Notes under the pieces: generated by a model
Databases searched by the model: none
The model's input: the letters and a program-made list of their open reading frames with translations, nothing else
Told to the model about the DNA's origin: nothing
Part shown: piece after piece, positions 10,740 to 21,249 of the stretch
Position numbering within the stretch: position 1 is the first letter of the stretch
Layout of the letters: the number at the start of each line of letters is the position of its first letter
From: Notamacropus eugenii
Taxonomy: Eukaryota; Chordata; Mammalia; Diprotodontia; Macropodidae
Assembly (NCBI RefSeq): GCF_028372415.1
Contig: NC_092872.1
Span: 13,413,479 to 13,477,478 of the forward strand
Length of the DNA stretch: 64,000 nt
Reading direction: 5' to 3'
Translations under genes and position numbers: made by a program

Positions 10740-12676
10740 TTCTGTATTTTTAGTCCATTCCATCTTGAGAAATATACATCATTTGTCTTCTAATGTCAAA
10801 ACTGATCAATCATTTTTTGTGGTGTTTTTATCCTTCATTGGTCTCTAGGCTGCACTCCTGATTCTCTATGAACTTTCTCTATCATGCCAGGGGCCATCTC
10901 CAGTGGTCCTGATTTGTATCTCCTTGATATTTGAATTGTTTCTTTGTAGTATTGGCTGCTTGTAGTATTTTCTCCTTCACTTCATAGCTCTGGAATTTGG
11001 CAGTGATATTTCTTGGGGTTTTGAGTTTGGGATCCCTTTTGGGAGGAGAACGGTGGATTCTTTCGATGACTATTTTGCCCTCTGAATTTAGTACTTCTGG
11101 GCAGTTTTCCTTGATGATTTCCTGGAAGATATTGTCCAGACTCTTTTCTCCATCATGGGTTTCTAGCAGGCCAATAATTCTTAAATTTTCTCTCCTGGAT
11201 CTATTTTCCAGGTCAGTTGTTTTTCCAATTAGATATTTTACATTTTCTTCTATCTTTTCATTCTTTAGATTTTGTTTGACTGATTCTTGCTGTCTCATTG
11301 AGTCGTTAGTTTCTACTTGCCCAATTCTAATCTTTATCAAATTGTTTTCTTCAGTTAATTTTTGCATCTCCTTTTCCATCTGTCCAATTTTTCCTTTTAA
11401 GGAGCTATTTTCTCCAGTTAATTTTTGAACTTCTTTTTCCATTTGTTCAATTTTCCTTTTCAAAGAGATGTTCTCATCAGTGAATTCTTTTTTTATAATT
11501 TTAAAATCATTGGCCAGTTTTTCTTCTCTTTCCTTCTTCAGCTGTTCCAGGAGAGCTGCATGTGCTTGTGAGCAGTTCATAGTCCCTTCTGAAGTTTCAG
11601 GTGGAAGTACAGTCTCAGCTCTGACCTCTTTGGTGTTTGTGTTTTGGTCCTTATCCCCATAGAAAGATTCTATGGTTTTTTCACCCTTCATCTGCTTCTT
11701 CTTGTTCATGATGTTGACTGAGTGTTGTGGCTTCTGGTTTTTTCAGTCAGAAGCTACAGAACTTTGTGTTGAGCTGATGTGTGAAAAAGCTAAAAGCAAG
11801 TTTTTGTTTTTTGTTTCCCCAATCAGCCCTGGGGTTAGCTTGTTAAGTGTGTGGGAGGAGTGGTCTGGTCACAGGAGATCTCCTCAGCTGAACTGAGGCA
11901 AAGGCAAGCTCAGGGGATGGTGATCCCAGCTTCCCTATTGTCTTCCCATTTCCCCTAGAGTGCTGAGGCATGCCTAGATGCTAATGCGTGTTCCCACCCC
12001 TCCTGGGGCTCCTCTCCTGGCGTTGAGGCTTGCCTGGGTCCTAGTGCGAGTTTTCTCTGCCCTGGGTCCTCCATCCTTCCGGTTTGCCTCTACCACAGTA
12101 GGAGGAATCCCCCTTAGCTATTTTCCTAGCCTCAGGTATTATGAGACTATTTGCTCCCTTCTGCTGTTCCTGCTGATCCAGGATTTTTCTGGGGAAATAT
12201 TTTATGGTTCTTTCATGGTCATCAAGGGGGGAGGAGAGAGCATTTACTGATCACTCTGCCATCTTGGCTCCCAGAAATTCAAGTAGGTGACTTACCGATG
12301 TTTAATCTTTGGGCTGAAAGTCTCAGGAGCTGCTGAGCTGATATCTGGCACTCAATGGCTCTCACTGGCTCAGCTAGGCTTGTCTCCAGCCCTTGGGTGC
12401 TGCTCTGCCAGTTCCACCCACTTGGGGTTTCCAGGCCCCTTCTGCTCTGCTGTGCTGGACATGCTGTGTTGTGCACTGGGGGCTCACCCCCGAGGAACAG
12501 ATCCTTCCTGTAGACCTTCCAGTCTAACCTGGGCTCCGAATCCATCACAGTCTGTCTCCCACTGGATTCTGCACCTCTAAAATTTGGTCAGATTCTCCTT
12601 TCAGAGGTATCAGCAGGAGTTTGTTCAAGAGCTTAGGTGAGTCGTTGCTCTCACTCTGACATCTTGGCTCTGCCCC
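10740..12676 (-). mobile_element. L1 LINE, 5' part only (5' UTR and ORF1)
   Basis: On the minus strand this runs from an L1-like 5' end (complement of 'catcttggctctgcccc' near 12676) through a GC-richer 5' region to ORF1. A second start-like motif, complement of 'gccatcttggctccc', lies at about 12262-12276, some 400 bp further in. The 5' region therefore has two tandem modules, or two L1 starts have been joined. The ORF1 C-terminus, ORF2 and poly(A) are absent, so the element is 3'-truncated, an unusual way for an L1 to be broken. Confidence 0.8.
10882..11709 (-). CDS. L1 ORF1 protein, N-terminal 275 codons (retrotransposon)
   Basis: This frame encodes an RNA-binding nucleic-acid chaperone of the L1 retrotransposon, not a host gene. 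It is open from ATG for 275 codons. Residues about 80-135 form heptad repeats (for example KIGQMEKEMQKLTEENN), the trimerising coiled coil. Next come LENRSRRENLRIIGL at about residue 170, the start of the RRM-like domain, and IERIHRSPPKRD, a motif shared with L1 ORF1p. The usual C-terminal domain (the RREWxxIFxxLKE block) is missing: after residue 260 the frame runs into unrelated codons and stops. The L1 at 38.3-39.3 kb carries the same protein in more decayed form. Expression is not implied. Confidence 0.85.
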   Translation of the reverse strand: MNKKKQMKGEKTIESFYGDKDQNTNTKEVRAETVLPPETSEGTMNCSQAHAALLEQLKKEREEKLANDFKIIKKEFTDENISLKRKIEQMEKEVQKLTGENSSLKGKIGQMEKEMQKLTEENNLIKIRIGQVETNDSMRQQESVKQNLKNEKIEENVKYLIGKTTDLENRSRRENLRIIGLLETHDGEKSLDNIFQEIIKENCPEVLNSEGKIVIERIHRSPPKRDPKLKTPRNITAKFQSYEVKEKILQAANTTKKQFKYQGDTNQDHWRWPLA

Positions 12677-12895
12677 GGTGTCTGACTCTTCTTGACACAA
12701 TGTAGGGTTTTCAAGACAAAGATCCTTGAGTGGTTTCCCATTTCATTCTCAAGCTCATTTTACAGGTGAGGAAACTGAGGAAAGAGGGTCAAATGATTTA
12801 TCCAGGGTCACACAGGTAGGCCCAATTTGAACTCAGAAAGATGAGTCTCCCTGACTCCAGACCTGGCACTCTATATACTGTACCACCTAGCTGTC
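12677..12895 (-). mobile_element. marsupial tRNA-derived SINE, antisense
   Basis: The plus strand carries 'tgactcttcttgacacaatg', 'gaggaaactgaggaaagagg', 'agggtcacacaggtagg' and 'tgtaccacctagctgtc'. These are the reversed landmarks of the SINE whose sense head is 'ggcagctaggtggtgcagtgg'. Equivalent copies sit at the start of units B, C and D. Confidence 0.8.
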
Positions 12896-13981
12896 TATAT
12901 AAACTCCTTCTAACTGTCCTAATAATATAAAGTTCTTAGGTACTCCATATCTTCCATGTAGAAAGGTAAATAGTTTAATCTTATTAGCTCCTTATGATTT
13001 TCTCTTTCATGTTTACCTTTTTAATGTTTCTTTTGAGTCTTGTATTTAAATGTCAAATTTTCTATTCATCTTCCAGTTCTGGGAAAATACAAGGTGGTGT
13101 GATCTTGGGAAAGGTATGGACACTGTTCTCCTGGTCTATACTCTGGTCTTTATCCAGGAAAGTCCCCTGCCCCAGTACAGTTGCAAGTACTGGCACTCCT
13201 CTCTGCCATGGAGCTGTGACACAGAACTGGGCATGGGCCATGCAGTTGCCAATCAGAACCAGTTGGACCCAGTGCAACACAGGGTCCCATAATCTCTTTC
13301 TGAACAGTTGTCCAATCCCTTCCGTGGGCTGAGAGCTCCTGAAGCTGCTGCTGCTGGTGTCACAGACACTTCCAAGGCCCATAACTGGTGTTGCTGCTGC
13401 ACATGCTCTGGTTAGGCCCTACTCTGGTGTCACAGACTTCTCTTGCCAAACTCCTAAGTTGTCTTAGGCTAGTAGAATGTATCACCCTGACCTTTTGTTG
13501 ACTCTGCCTTTCCAGAATTTGATTTGAAGTTCTTCATAGGAGAATACTGGGAGAGTTCACCTGGGTTGTTGCCTGTACTCTGTGTGTGTTCGTTCTTTGA
13601 TGCCGAAGGAGACCATGCCATCAGAGAATGATAACATGCACTTGACTTTGTTTTGAGTGAGGGAGGGCTGTGCAGGTCACTAGCCTCACTTCTTCTCCAG
13701 AGTCATCTGAATCCAGTGACCAGATACTCATCAGGATGACTGGAGATGACCCAGGGTGAGGCAATTGGGGTTAAGTGACTTGCCCAAGGTCACACAGCTA
13801 GTGAGTGTCAAGTGTCTGAGGTGAGATTTGAACTCAGGTCCTCCTGACTCCTGCACTGGTGCTCTATCTACTGCACCACCTAGCTGCCCCTGCCTGTACT
13901 CTACCATCTTGTTTGTAGGTGAACATTGGGAGAGGACATTTGGGCTGTTGCCTCTACTCTACCACCTTGCCACCCACTTCC
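12896..13981 (-). mobile_element. old L1 fragment: ORF1 tail and 5' UTR
   Basis: 12896-13075 matches the antisense ORF1 C-terminal region of the larger L1 at 38.2-38.4 kb ('ttgagtcttgtatttaaatg', 'aaattttctattc'). The rest is a 5' UTR-like stretch ending in 'ctaccaccttgccaccca', an L1 start motif. A SINE interrupts it at 13582-13890. The same fragment recurs at 18656-19195, 44880-45555 and 62046-62765. Confidence 0.65.
13582..13890 (-). mobile_element. marsupial SINE with perfect target duplication
   Basis: Full-length antisense SINE: the tail matches 'ccgaaggagaccatgccatc', the middle 'gtgagggagggctgtgcagg', and the head is the complement of 'ggcagctaggtggtgcag'. It is flanked by the 12-bp target duplication 'tgcctgtactct' (13570-13581 and 13891-13902). 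It is absent from the same site in units B, C and D, so it inserted after those units separated from A. Confidence 0.9.
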
Positions 13982-14159
13982 CTCCTTAGAGTATAGTACT
14001 TACAATACTTATGAACTACATGCTATATACTGTAGAGTATAGTACTTTGGAAAGTCCTCATCTCCTTTACTAAAGGAAATTGCTTATGAAAAGTTCTCCA
14101 AGACTTGCCTGTTTCATCTATAAAATGGGACAATCATCCCTGCTCTGGCTCCTTGAACA

Positions 14160-14550
14160 ATACATCATAGATTATTTAATCTAACCCCCACCCTTACCCC
14201 CTTTACAGTACTGCTGACAAGCTGGCATCCAGCCTCCATTTGAAAACCTCTCCTGATGGGGAACTCCTTACCTATAAGGCAACCAATGCTCTTTTGAGGT
14301 ACATCTAATTTCTAGAAGATTTTTCTTTCCATCCAGCCCAGATCCTCCTCTCTATAACTTCTCCAAATTGACATGGGGAGTCAAAGACAACAAGTCTAAT
14401 CCCTCATGACCACCCTTCAGATCACTGAGGACAGGGATCCCATTTCCAGCACATTTTCCCTTCTTCAGACTAAAATCCTCAGTTGCCTGAGCTAGCTCTC
14501 ATTTGGCCAGGTCTCTCCTGCCCTCACCATCTTGCTTATCCTCCTCTGCA
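14160..14550 (-). mobile_element. CR1/L3-like LINE relic
   Basis: 'caagtctaatccctcatgac', 'cttcagatcactgaggacag', 'cttcttcagactaaaatcct' and 'ctgccctcaccatcttgc' follow the order of the antisense 3' region of CR1/L3 LINEs. It recurs downstream of the other exon 4 copies (about 19390-19775, 45720-46120 and 62950-63360). Confidence 0.55.
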
Positions 14551-14689
14551 CTGATGGACCGAGAGAGAGCACGTGAAGGTGCTTCAGAAAGGACAAAGAA
14601 AACAAGCCACTGTGTTTTCAAAGGGCAAATGAAAAGAGGCAAAGACCCCAGGCTGGCTTCTAAGATGAAATCTTTAATTACACATAAAG

Positions 14690-14925
14690 GCAACAAAGGC
14701 TATGGAGCATTTATCCAGCACCAATGTTTTCTCAATGGATCGTCACAACAACCCTGGGAGGAAGGTGCTGATATTCTCTATTTCACATTTGATAAAAGTG
14801 AGATAAATAGAGGGTGAGAGACCTGTCCGGGACTGCACAGTTAGTCAGCGTGTGACGACAGATTTGAATTCAGGTCTTTGTAACGTCAGGCACGGTTTTG
14901 CCTATCGATTATCCTCAGAAGCAGA
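14690..14925 (+). mobile_element. MIR-type SINE forming the 3' UTR of copy A
   Basis: Landmarks 'gagcatttatccagcaccaa', 'cacaacaaccctgggaggaa', 'cctgtccgggactgcacag' and 'gatttgaattcaggtctttg' show a MIR-type SINE. It lies antisense to the gene and abuts the stop codon of exon 4. Confidence 0.75.
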
Positions 14926-15036
14926 TTACTGCTTGTTTTTTCGAAGTTGAGAAAGACCTGTTTTAACTGCCTCATTTACAATTGTCTTCATGACATTTTC
15001 CGGTAATTCAGGGATCCCTCTTTTGTCTCGGACAGC
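14926..15036 (-). pseudogene. CATH: cathelicidin copy A, exon 4 relic
   Basis: The minus strand reads 36 sense codons and TAA, homologous to exon 4 of copies B, C and D: AVRDKR, then GIPELPENVM and on to RKNKQ. Three things show that it is dead. The splice acceptor, CTGCAG in the other copies, reads CTGCTG, so the AG is lost. Exons 1-3 and the promoter are gone. The polyadenylation signal (AATAAA in B, C and D) reads AATTAAA. The 30 residues after Lys-Arg would carry a charge of about +2. It is a relic made when a deletion joined intron 3 to the upstream flank. Confidence 0.85.
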
Positions 15037-15374
15037 CAGCAGGATAAAGCAGAGAGAAGTTTAGTATTTTGGGAATAGCGGTAACAAGTCCCATTTCCGT
15101 GCCCCTATTTCCCAGAAGAGGAAACTGACTCAGAGGAGGAAGTCATCTGTTTAGAGTCATATAGCTAATAAGCATCTAAGCAGGACTGGAACCCAGGGCT
15201 TTTGACTCCCAGACCAAGGCTCTTTCTGATACATTCTGCTTTGCTTCTGTGGAAATTACTCTTTGGTGAACCTGTAGTTGGAATTTAGGAATTTGCAGTA
15301 TTGGAACCTCTAAGGATTCTGCCTTTCCTAGGATAGTGTGTTCTCTCTCTCTCTGTGTCATATTATTTTTTTCT

Positions 15375-15526
15375 CATTTATATGGAAGATTTTTTTCAAT
15401 ACTTGTTTTTAAGATTTTGAGTTCCAAATTCTCTCCCGGCCTCCTTTTTCTACCCCCCTCCTTGAGAAAGTAAGCAGTTTGATATAGATTACAGATGTGA
15501 AGTCATTCAAATCTTACTTCTATATT
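15375..15526 (-). mobile_element. L1 3' UTR fragment in former intron 3
   Basis: This matches the start of the fuller L1 3' ends in intron 3 of copies B (20635-21215) and C (46975-47580). It is cut off at the SINE-bordered deletion. Confidence 0.65.
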
Positions 15527-15712
15527 GTTGTTGTGTTTGTCCTTCGTTGCCGAAGAAGATCATGCCATCAGAGAAATGGTGACATGACTTGGACTTGATT
15601 TTGTTTTGAGTGAGGGAGGGCTGTGCAGGTCACCAGCCTCACTTCTCCTCCAGAGCCATCTGAATCCAGTGACCAGATATTCATCAGGATGACTGGAGAT
15701 GACCCAGGATGC
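15527..15712 (-). mobile_element. 5'-truncated marsupial SINE at the unit A deletion
   Basis: Antisense SINE tail and middle ('ccgaagaagatcatgccatc', 'gtgagggagggctgtgcagg', 'tgactggagatgacccagg'), with no tRNA head. It lies exactly between intron 3 sequence on its left and upstream-flank sequence, recognisable from 15770, on its right. Confidence 0.8.
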
Positions 15713-15769
15713 TGTTGAGACAAGCTTCTACCTTCTGAGTCAGAGAATCTCTTCAAATGACTTGAGACA

Positions 15770-16930
15770 ATGTGACACTGGAGGTAAGGGAGAGAGAAAA
15801 AATGTGGAACTCAAAAATTTTAAAAAATGAATGTAAAAACTGTCTTTTCATGCACTTAGGAGGAGAATAAAATATTATTAAAAATGATTTACAAATTGTG
15901 ATCACAGTCTTTCCGGGAAAGTCCCCGAACACTTTTTCTGCCATCAACTCCTCGGGTCTCATGACTCCCTTTACTGACTAAGGAATTTAAGGAATTTCTG
16001 TTTTCAGGACCAGAGAGGCCCCAAAGACATGTAAGGAATGTAAGGAAGTTGACATCTTGGAGACTTGACCTGTCCTTACTGCTAGAGCTATGGACTGAGG
16101 GAAGTCAAGGAGAAGTTAGTTGTAGTTGTCTTTTAAATGTAGTGGCATAGGACAGCAGTTTGCTGACACCTATTTAGTTCTTGCTATAGAAACGCTAGAC
16201 AAATTGTACTACCTGCTGAATGACCTGTGTGTGCCACTTAGAGCTAGACAACCGCAAACCCTGGGTAGGACCACAGGGCCTCCAACAGTGCCACTGAGAA
16301 CCACAATGTGTCCTTACTCTTCTCCATGCACCTATTCTTACCACCAACTCTGCCCCACTAAGATTGCTCCTTCCATTCTATCACCAATCCTCAACTATTT
16401 ATTGGAGGAAGAGAGAAGGATGTAGGTGTGTATGTCTGTGTGTTTGTGCCCTCACCTGCTACTTCTGAATCAATAACACAGGGAACATCAGCAGGCACAT
16501 AGACCCCCTAAGGAAATGGAATTATTGAAATCACTGAGGAGATGCAATACATTAAGAGAGGCAAAGTAGTTGTGTGTTTTTTCTCTTGGTCCCCCGCAGC
16601 CATGGAAGGTCTTCAGTAGCCTCCCTGTGCAGCCCCCACTGAGAATGAAGAAGCCTGAGGGATGCTCACATCTCCTGAGTGATCCTATCAGAGGAAGACA
16701 AGCGGTTACAGCCTAAAGCTCCTTTTTGTGCTGGAGGGTAGTTGGATCATCAGCTCGCTGCTAATTTACTACATACTCTTTTGCTCCATGAAATCAGCAG
16801 CAGTCTTTATCACCAGCTATTTCTCTACTTTTCTTCAAGGCCTGATCTTGCCTCACCCAGATAAGAAATTTGAATACCCTCCAAATAATTCTCCTTTCCT
16901 TTGTTCTCTTTCCCTCCTGTTTCCTTGTTG
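15770..16930. other. upstream flank of unit A, no gene
   Basis: This is homologous to 40920-41690 and 53040-54180 ('tgtgacactggaggtaaggg', 'ttggagacttgacctgtcct', 'cctgagtgatcctatcagag'). No coding exon is recognised. The sequence is the distal 5' flank of a lost cathelicidin copy. Confidence 0.6.
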
Positions 16931-17355
16931 AATGAAGAGTATTTCTATATCTAATTTAGTGTGTGTGTGTGTGTGTGTTCCCTTCCTTTGATTAATTCAG
17001 AAAAGAGTAAAGTTCAAGCGTCATCTACTCCCCAAACCTCCCTCTGTATATACTTCTAACTGTTTACCACAATTACATGATATATTTTTCCCTGTTCTTC
17101 CTCTGCCTGTCCCCGCCTTGGTGTATTCCTCTTTCCTTGCCTTGTTGCCTGCCACCCCACTCCTTTTCCCCTCTAGTGTAAAAGCTCTTCCTTGCCCACT
17201 TCTTACATGTGAAATAATTTCCCCCATTCTTTCTCTACCTACCCGTTCTCCTAGGGCCTCCCTCTTTCTCACTCTTCATTTTTTTTTTGAGATCATCCCA
17301 ACATAATTGATTTCCACTCATATTTTCTGGCCCTGTTGTGGTTGTTCAGCACTTC
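16931..17355 (-). mobile_element. old L1 inter-ORF region and SINE stub
   Basis: This matches 43440-43840 and 61395-61815 (pyrimidine-rich plus strand, 'cccttccttgattaattcag' type landmarks, 'gatcatcccaacataattga'). A short (TG)n lies at 16962-16978. The last 20 bases are the start of a SINE interrupted by the LTR that follows. Confidence 0.6.
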
Positions 17356-18428
17356 TGATGGGGTGCTTGGGTGCCTGTACCTGGACCCCAATTCTAAAAT
17401 CACATTTCTCTTTCAAAGTCACATTTCTCCCTAACCTCAAAACATTTTCTCAGGCACTTCTTCTCCAGCCCAAGGACAACTTGCTCCAGCAAAAACCACT
17501 CTCTCTTTTCCTGATACAGTAGCCAGCTGCACCTATAGAATTTATTATTTTGAACCAGCTGTGTACTGGCTGAACTGACTGTGTACTGGGTTATAATGAC
17601 ATTTACTACTCACTGACATATCACATATATCCTAGATTTATGTTTACTCCGTTGCATTTATCTTGTCTAACAAGACATTGATGAGAGCAGCCTGGGAATT
17701 ATTTAGTTAGTCCTGACTATTAGTTAGTTGATTTAGGGAAGTTTCAGACCTAAAACCACACTTCCATGTAGCACCCCTTGGACTATTTCCTGATGAACTG
17801 TGAGTAAAATACCTGTTCAGTAGATACTAAAAGGGAGTGTTCCTTTAAGAAATAATCACTCCTTAATTAGGGCAGCTAGGTGGTGCAGTGGATAGAGCAC
17901 CAGTGCAGGAGTTAGGAGGACTTGAGTTCAAATCTCACCTCAGATACTTGACACTCACTAGTTGTGTGACCTTGGGCAAGTCACTTAACCCCAATTGCCT
18001 CACCCTGGGTCATCTCCAGTTATCCTGATGACTATCTGGTCACTGGATTCAGAAGTGAGGCTGGTGACCTGCACAGCCCTCCCTCACTCAAAACAAAGTC
18101 AAGTGAAAGGCATGTCATCATTTCTCTGATGGCGTGGTCTTCTTCGGCAGTGAAGGATGAACACACTCCTTAACCACTCCCAAATTCCTCCCTGAATCAC
18201 CTAATTAGCATTTCTGGCACATGTTTTACTATAGAATAATCTATATAAACTTCACCTAAAACCCCTTTTAAATCTCAGGTCCCATAAGAGCTCTTGCCCC
18301 CTGAAAAGCATAACAATAAACTTTTTACCTACTTAACTTAAGACTGCTTGAGTTCATGAATTCTCTCCAGACTAGCTTGCCAGGGAACTCCACTTTTGGG
18401 GCTCCTATATCTTTCCTGATCCTCATCA
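17356..18428 (+). mobile_element. solo LTR, ERV1-type, with a SINE inside
   Basis: It starts TGATGGGGTGCTTGG and ends CCTCATCA, inserted in a SINE that resumes at 18429. The flanking 4 bp are 'cttc' and 'cttt', a 4-bp target duplication with one later change. It has a TATA-like 'ctatataaac' near 18241 and AATAAA near 18316. It is the same family as the LTR at 56484-57240. A younger SINE occupies 17867-18163. No internal retroviral sequence adjoins it. Confidence 0.75.
17867..18163 (+). mobile_element. full-length marsupial SINE inside the LTR
   Basis: The sense head is 'ggcagctaggtggtgcagtg' after a 4-base lead, with A-box-like 'tggtgcagtgg' and B-box-like 'gagttcaaatc' motifs. The tail ends '...gtgaaggatgaacac'. 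It is flanked by the perfect 10-bp duplication 'cactccttaa' (17857-17866 and 18164-18173), so it inserted after the LTR. Confidence 0.9.
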
Positions 18429-19890
18429 CTTTGACTTGTGTCTGACTCTTAGTGACCCCATGTAGGTTTTTCTTTGCAAAGTGACCTGAGTGGTTTTCCA
18501 TTTCTTTCTCAAGCTCATTTTACAGATGAGGAAACTGAGGCAAACAGGGTTGAGTGACTTGCCCAGGGTCACAGAGCTAGGCCAAATCTGAACACAGAAA
18601 GATGAGTCTCCTGACTCCAGGTTAGGCACTCTGTCTACTGTACCACCTAGTTGTCTCTATAAACTCCTTCTGACTGCTGTAATAATATAAAGTTCTTAGG
18701 CATTCCATATATCATCTTTCCATATAGGAAGGTCAGTTTAATCTTATTGAATCAATTATGATTTTCTCTTTTATATTTACCTTTTTAAAGCTTCTTTTGA
18801 GTCTTGTATTTGAATGCCAAGTTTTCTATTCAGGTTCCAGTTCTGAGTGAATCCAAGGTGGTGTGATCTGGGGAGAGGTATGGAAACTGTTCTTCAACAG
18901 GGTCCCGTAATCTCTTTATGATCAGTTGCCCAGTCCCCTCACTTTTGCTAGACTGAGAGCTCCTGAATATGCTGCAGCTTCTGGTGCCACAGACACTTCC
19001 AAGGACCATAGCTGGTGTTGCCGCTGAATGTCCTCTGGACAGGCCTCTATCCTGGTGTCACAGACTTCTCCTGCCATGCCTCACCCTGACCTTTTGTTGA
19101 CTCTGCCTCTCCAGAATTTAATTTGAAGTTTTTTGTAGGTGAATATTGGGAGAGTTGCAAGAGTTGTTGCCTATGCTCTGCCACCTTGCTAGCCAACTCC
19201 CTCCTTACAGTATTTGTAATACTTATGTACCGTGTGCTATATACTAAATAGTACAGTACTTACAGTACTATGGAAAGTCCTCATCTCCTTTGCTAAAGCA
19301 AATTGCTTATGAAAAGTTTTCCAGGACTTGCCTGTTTCATCTATAAAATGGGACAATCATCCCTGTTCTGCCTACTTGCGCTGGACCTCATAAATCAGCT
19401 TAGTCCACACTCTCCTCCCCTTTACAGCAGTGTAGACTAGCAGGCATCCAGTCTCCATTTAAAGACCTTCTTTGATAAGGAACTCTTTACCTATAAGACA
19501 ACCAATGATTTTTTGAGATAGTTCTAATTTCCAGATTTTTCTTTCCATCTAGCCCAGACCCTCCTCTCTATAATTTCTCCCCATTGAGGAGAGTCAAGGA
19601 CAGCAAGTCTAATCCATCATGACTACCCTTCAGATCATTGAAGACAAGAATCTCATTCCCAGAAAGTTTTTCCTTCTTCAGACTAAAATTCCTCAGTTCT
19701 TTCAACTAGCTCTCATTTGGCCAGGTCTCTCCTGGCCTCACCATCTTGCTTAATCTCCTGGCAAGGATCATGTGAGATCATGTGAAGGTACTCCATAAAG
19801 GACAAAGAAAATAAGTTACTATGTTTTCAAAGGGGAAATGAAAACAAGCAAAAAACCCCCAAATACCAGACTGGGTTCCAAAATGACATC

Positions 19891-19896
19891 TTTATT
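19891..19896 (-). terminator. CATH: polyadenylation signal AATAAA, copy B
   Basis: The minus strand reads TAAATAAAGATG, about 230 nt after the stop codons of exon 4. The same motif lies at matching positions in copies C and D. Confidence 0.75.
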
Positions 19897-19909
19897 TACA
19901 TATAAAGGC

Positions 19910-20125
19910 AAGAAAGGCTATGAGCATTTATCCAGCACCAATGTTATCTCATTGGATTGTCACAACAGCCCTGGGATGTAGGTGCCAATATTTTCTCTAA
20001 TGGACTTTTGAGTAGAATGAGATAAACAGAGGCTAAGTGTCTTGTCCAGGATTGCACAGTTAGTAAGTGTCTGAGGATGGATTTGAACTCAGACCTTTGT
20101 AACATCAGGTGCAATACTCCTTATT
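19910..20125 (+). mobile_element. MIR-type SINE forming the 3' UTR of copy B
   Basis: 'gagcatttatccagcaccaa', 'tcacaacagccctgggatgt', 'gtgtcttgtccaggattgca' and 'gatttgaactcagacctttg' are MIR-type landmarks in order. The MIR head region continues through 'caggtgcaatactccttatt', so it overlaps the stop codon of exon 4. Confidence 0.75.
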
Positions 20126-20255
20126 GGTTATTCTCAGAAGGAGATACATTGTTCTTTTCAAGAACTGCAGAAACACCCGTTTTAACTGCCTCATTTACCA
20201 TTGTCTTCGTGACATTTTCCAGTAATTCAAGGATCCCTCTTTTGGCTCAGACAGC
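20121..20255 (-). pseudogene. CATH: copy B exon 4 (mature-peptide exon with TGA)
   Basis: The acceptor TTTATCCTGCAG is intact. The codons then read Ala-Val-TGA-Ala-Lys-Arg, followed by 38 codons (GILELLENVT to SENNQ) and TAA at 20121-20123. The TGA stands for a CGA, a change typical of a CpG site. Confidence 0.85.
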
Positions 20256-20634
20256 CTGCAGGATAAAGAATTGAGGTTTCATATTTTGAGGATAGTGGTA
20301 ATAACTCCCATTTCCCTAGTTTTACAAACCTAGTGAGGGAGGTGTGGAAATGCTATTGTCCCTATTTCCCAGATGAGGAAACTGGCTCAGAGGAGGAAGT
20401 CACCTGTTTAGAGTCACAGAGCTAATAAGCATCTAAAGTAGGACTGGAACCCAGGGCTTTTGACTCCCAGACCAAGGTTCTTTTTGATTCTACTTTGCTT
20501 CTGTGGAAATTACTCTTTGGTGAACCTGTAGTTGGAATTTAGGAATTTGTAGTATTGGAACCTCTAAGGATTCTGCCTTTCCTAGGATAGTGTGCTCTCT
20601 GCTTCTGCGTCATATTATTTCTTTCTCAATAATA

Positions 20635-21215
20635 TATAAGATTTTTTAAACACTTGTTTTTTAAGATTTTGAGTTCCAAATTCTCTTCCTGCCTCCCTTT
20701 TCTGCCTACTCCTTGAGAAAGTAAGCAATTAGGTATAAATTATCTGTATGTAGTCCTGCAAAACTTATTTCTATATTAACCATGCTGCAAAAGAAGACAG
20801 ACCAAAAAACAAACCAACCAACCAAGTAAAATAAAGTAAAAAAAGTATGTTTGATCTGAATTCAGATTTCATCAGTTCTTTCTCGGCAGGTCAATAGCAT
20901 TTTTCATCATAAATCCTTCAGAACTGTCCTGGATAACTGTACTGCCCAGAAGAGCTAAGCCATTCACTATTGATCATCCTACAATATTGCTGTTACTGTG
21001 TACAATAAACTCCTGATTCTGCTCACTTCAGCTTTCATCAGTTCATAGAAATCTTCCTAGGTTTTTCGGAAATCATCTTGCTCATCATTCTTATAACACA
21101 ATAGTATTCCATTACATTCAATGCCATAACTTGTTCAGTCATTCCTCAACTGATGGACATCCCCTCAATTTCTAATTCTTTACCACCTCAAAAAGCTGTT
21201 TTAGGGACTCTGTTT
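20635..21215 (-). mobile_element. L1 3' end in intron 3 of copy B
   Basis: It lies in the same orientation as the gene. The plus strand shows a T-rich start, 'gattttgagttccaaattct', 'tcagttctttctcggcaggt', 'tgctgttactgtgtacaata' and 'caactgatggacatcccctc'. These are landmarks of the marsupial L1 3' region seen again at 32.4 kb and 58.9 kb. Copy C has it at the same place. Confidence 0.75.
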
Positions 21216-21249
21216 CATCTCTTTCTCATCCACTTGTATCATCTTATGG

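Larger units (their letters stand above)
12896..17330. repeat. CATH: tandem unit A of the cathelicidin array
   Basis: This is the first copy of the duplicated block. In order it holds old L1 ORF1/5' UTR (12896-13981), a CR1/L3-like LINE (14160-14550), a MIR-type SINE, the exon 4 relic (14926-15036), the start of intron 3 with an L1 3' end (to 15526), a SINE fragment, then upstream flank (15770-16930) and old L1. Set against unit C, about 5.9 kb is missing, including exons 1-3 and the promoter. Confidence 0.75.

Noticed and set aside
10997-11662. Plus-strand frames of 143 and 64 codons opposite L1 ORF1
   Set aside because: They are shadows of the coiled-coil coding strand. The minus frame has clear L1 ORF1 motifs.
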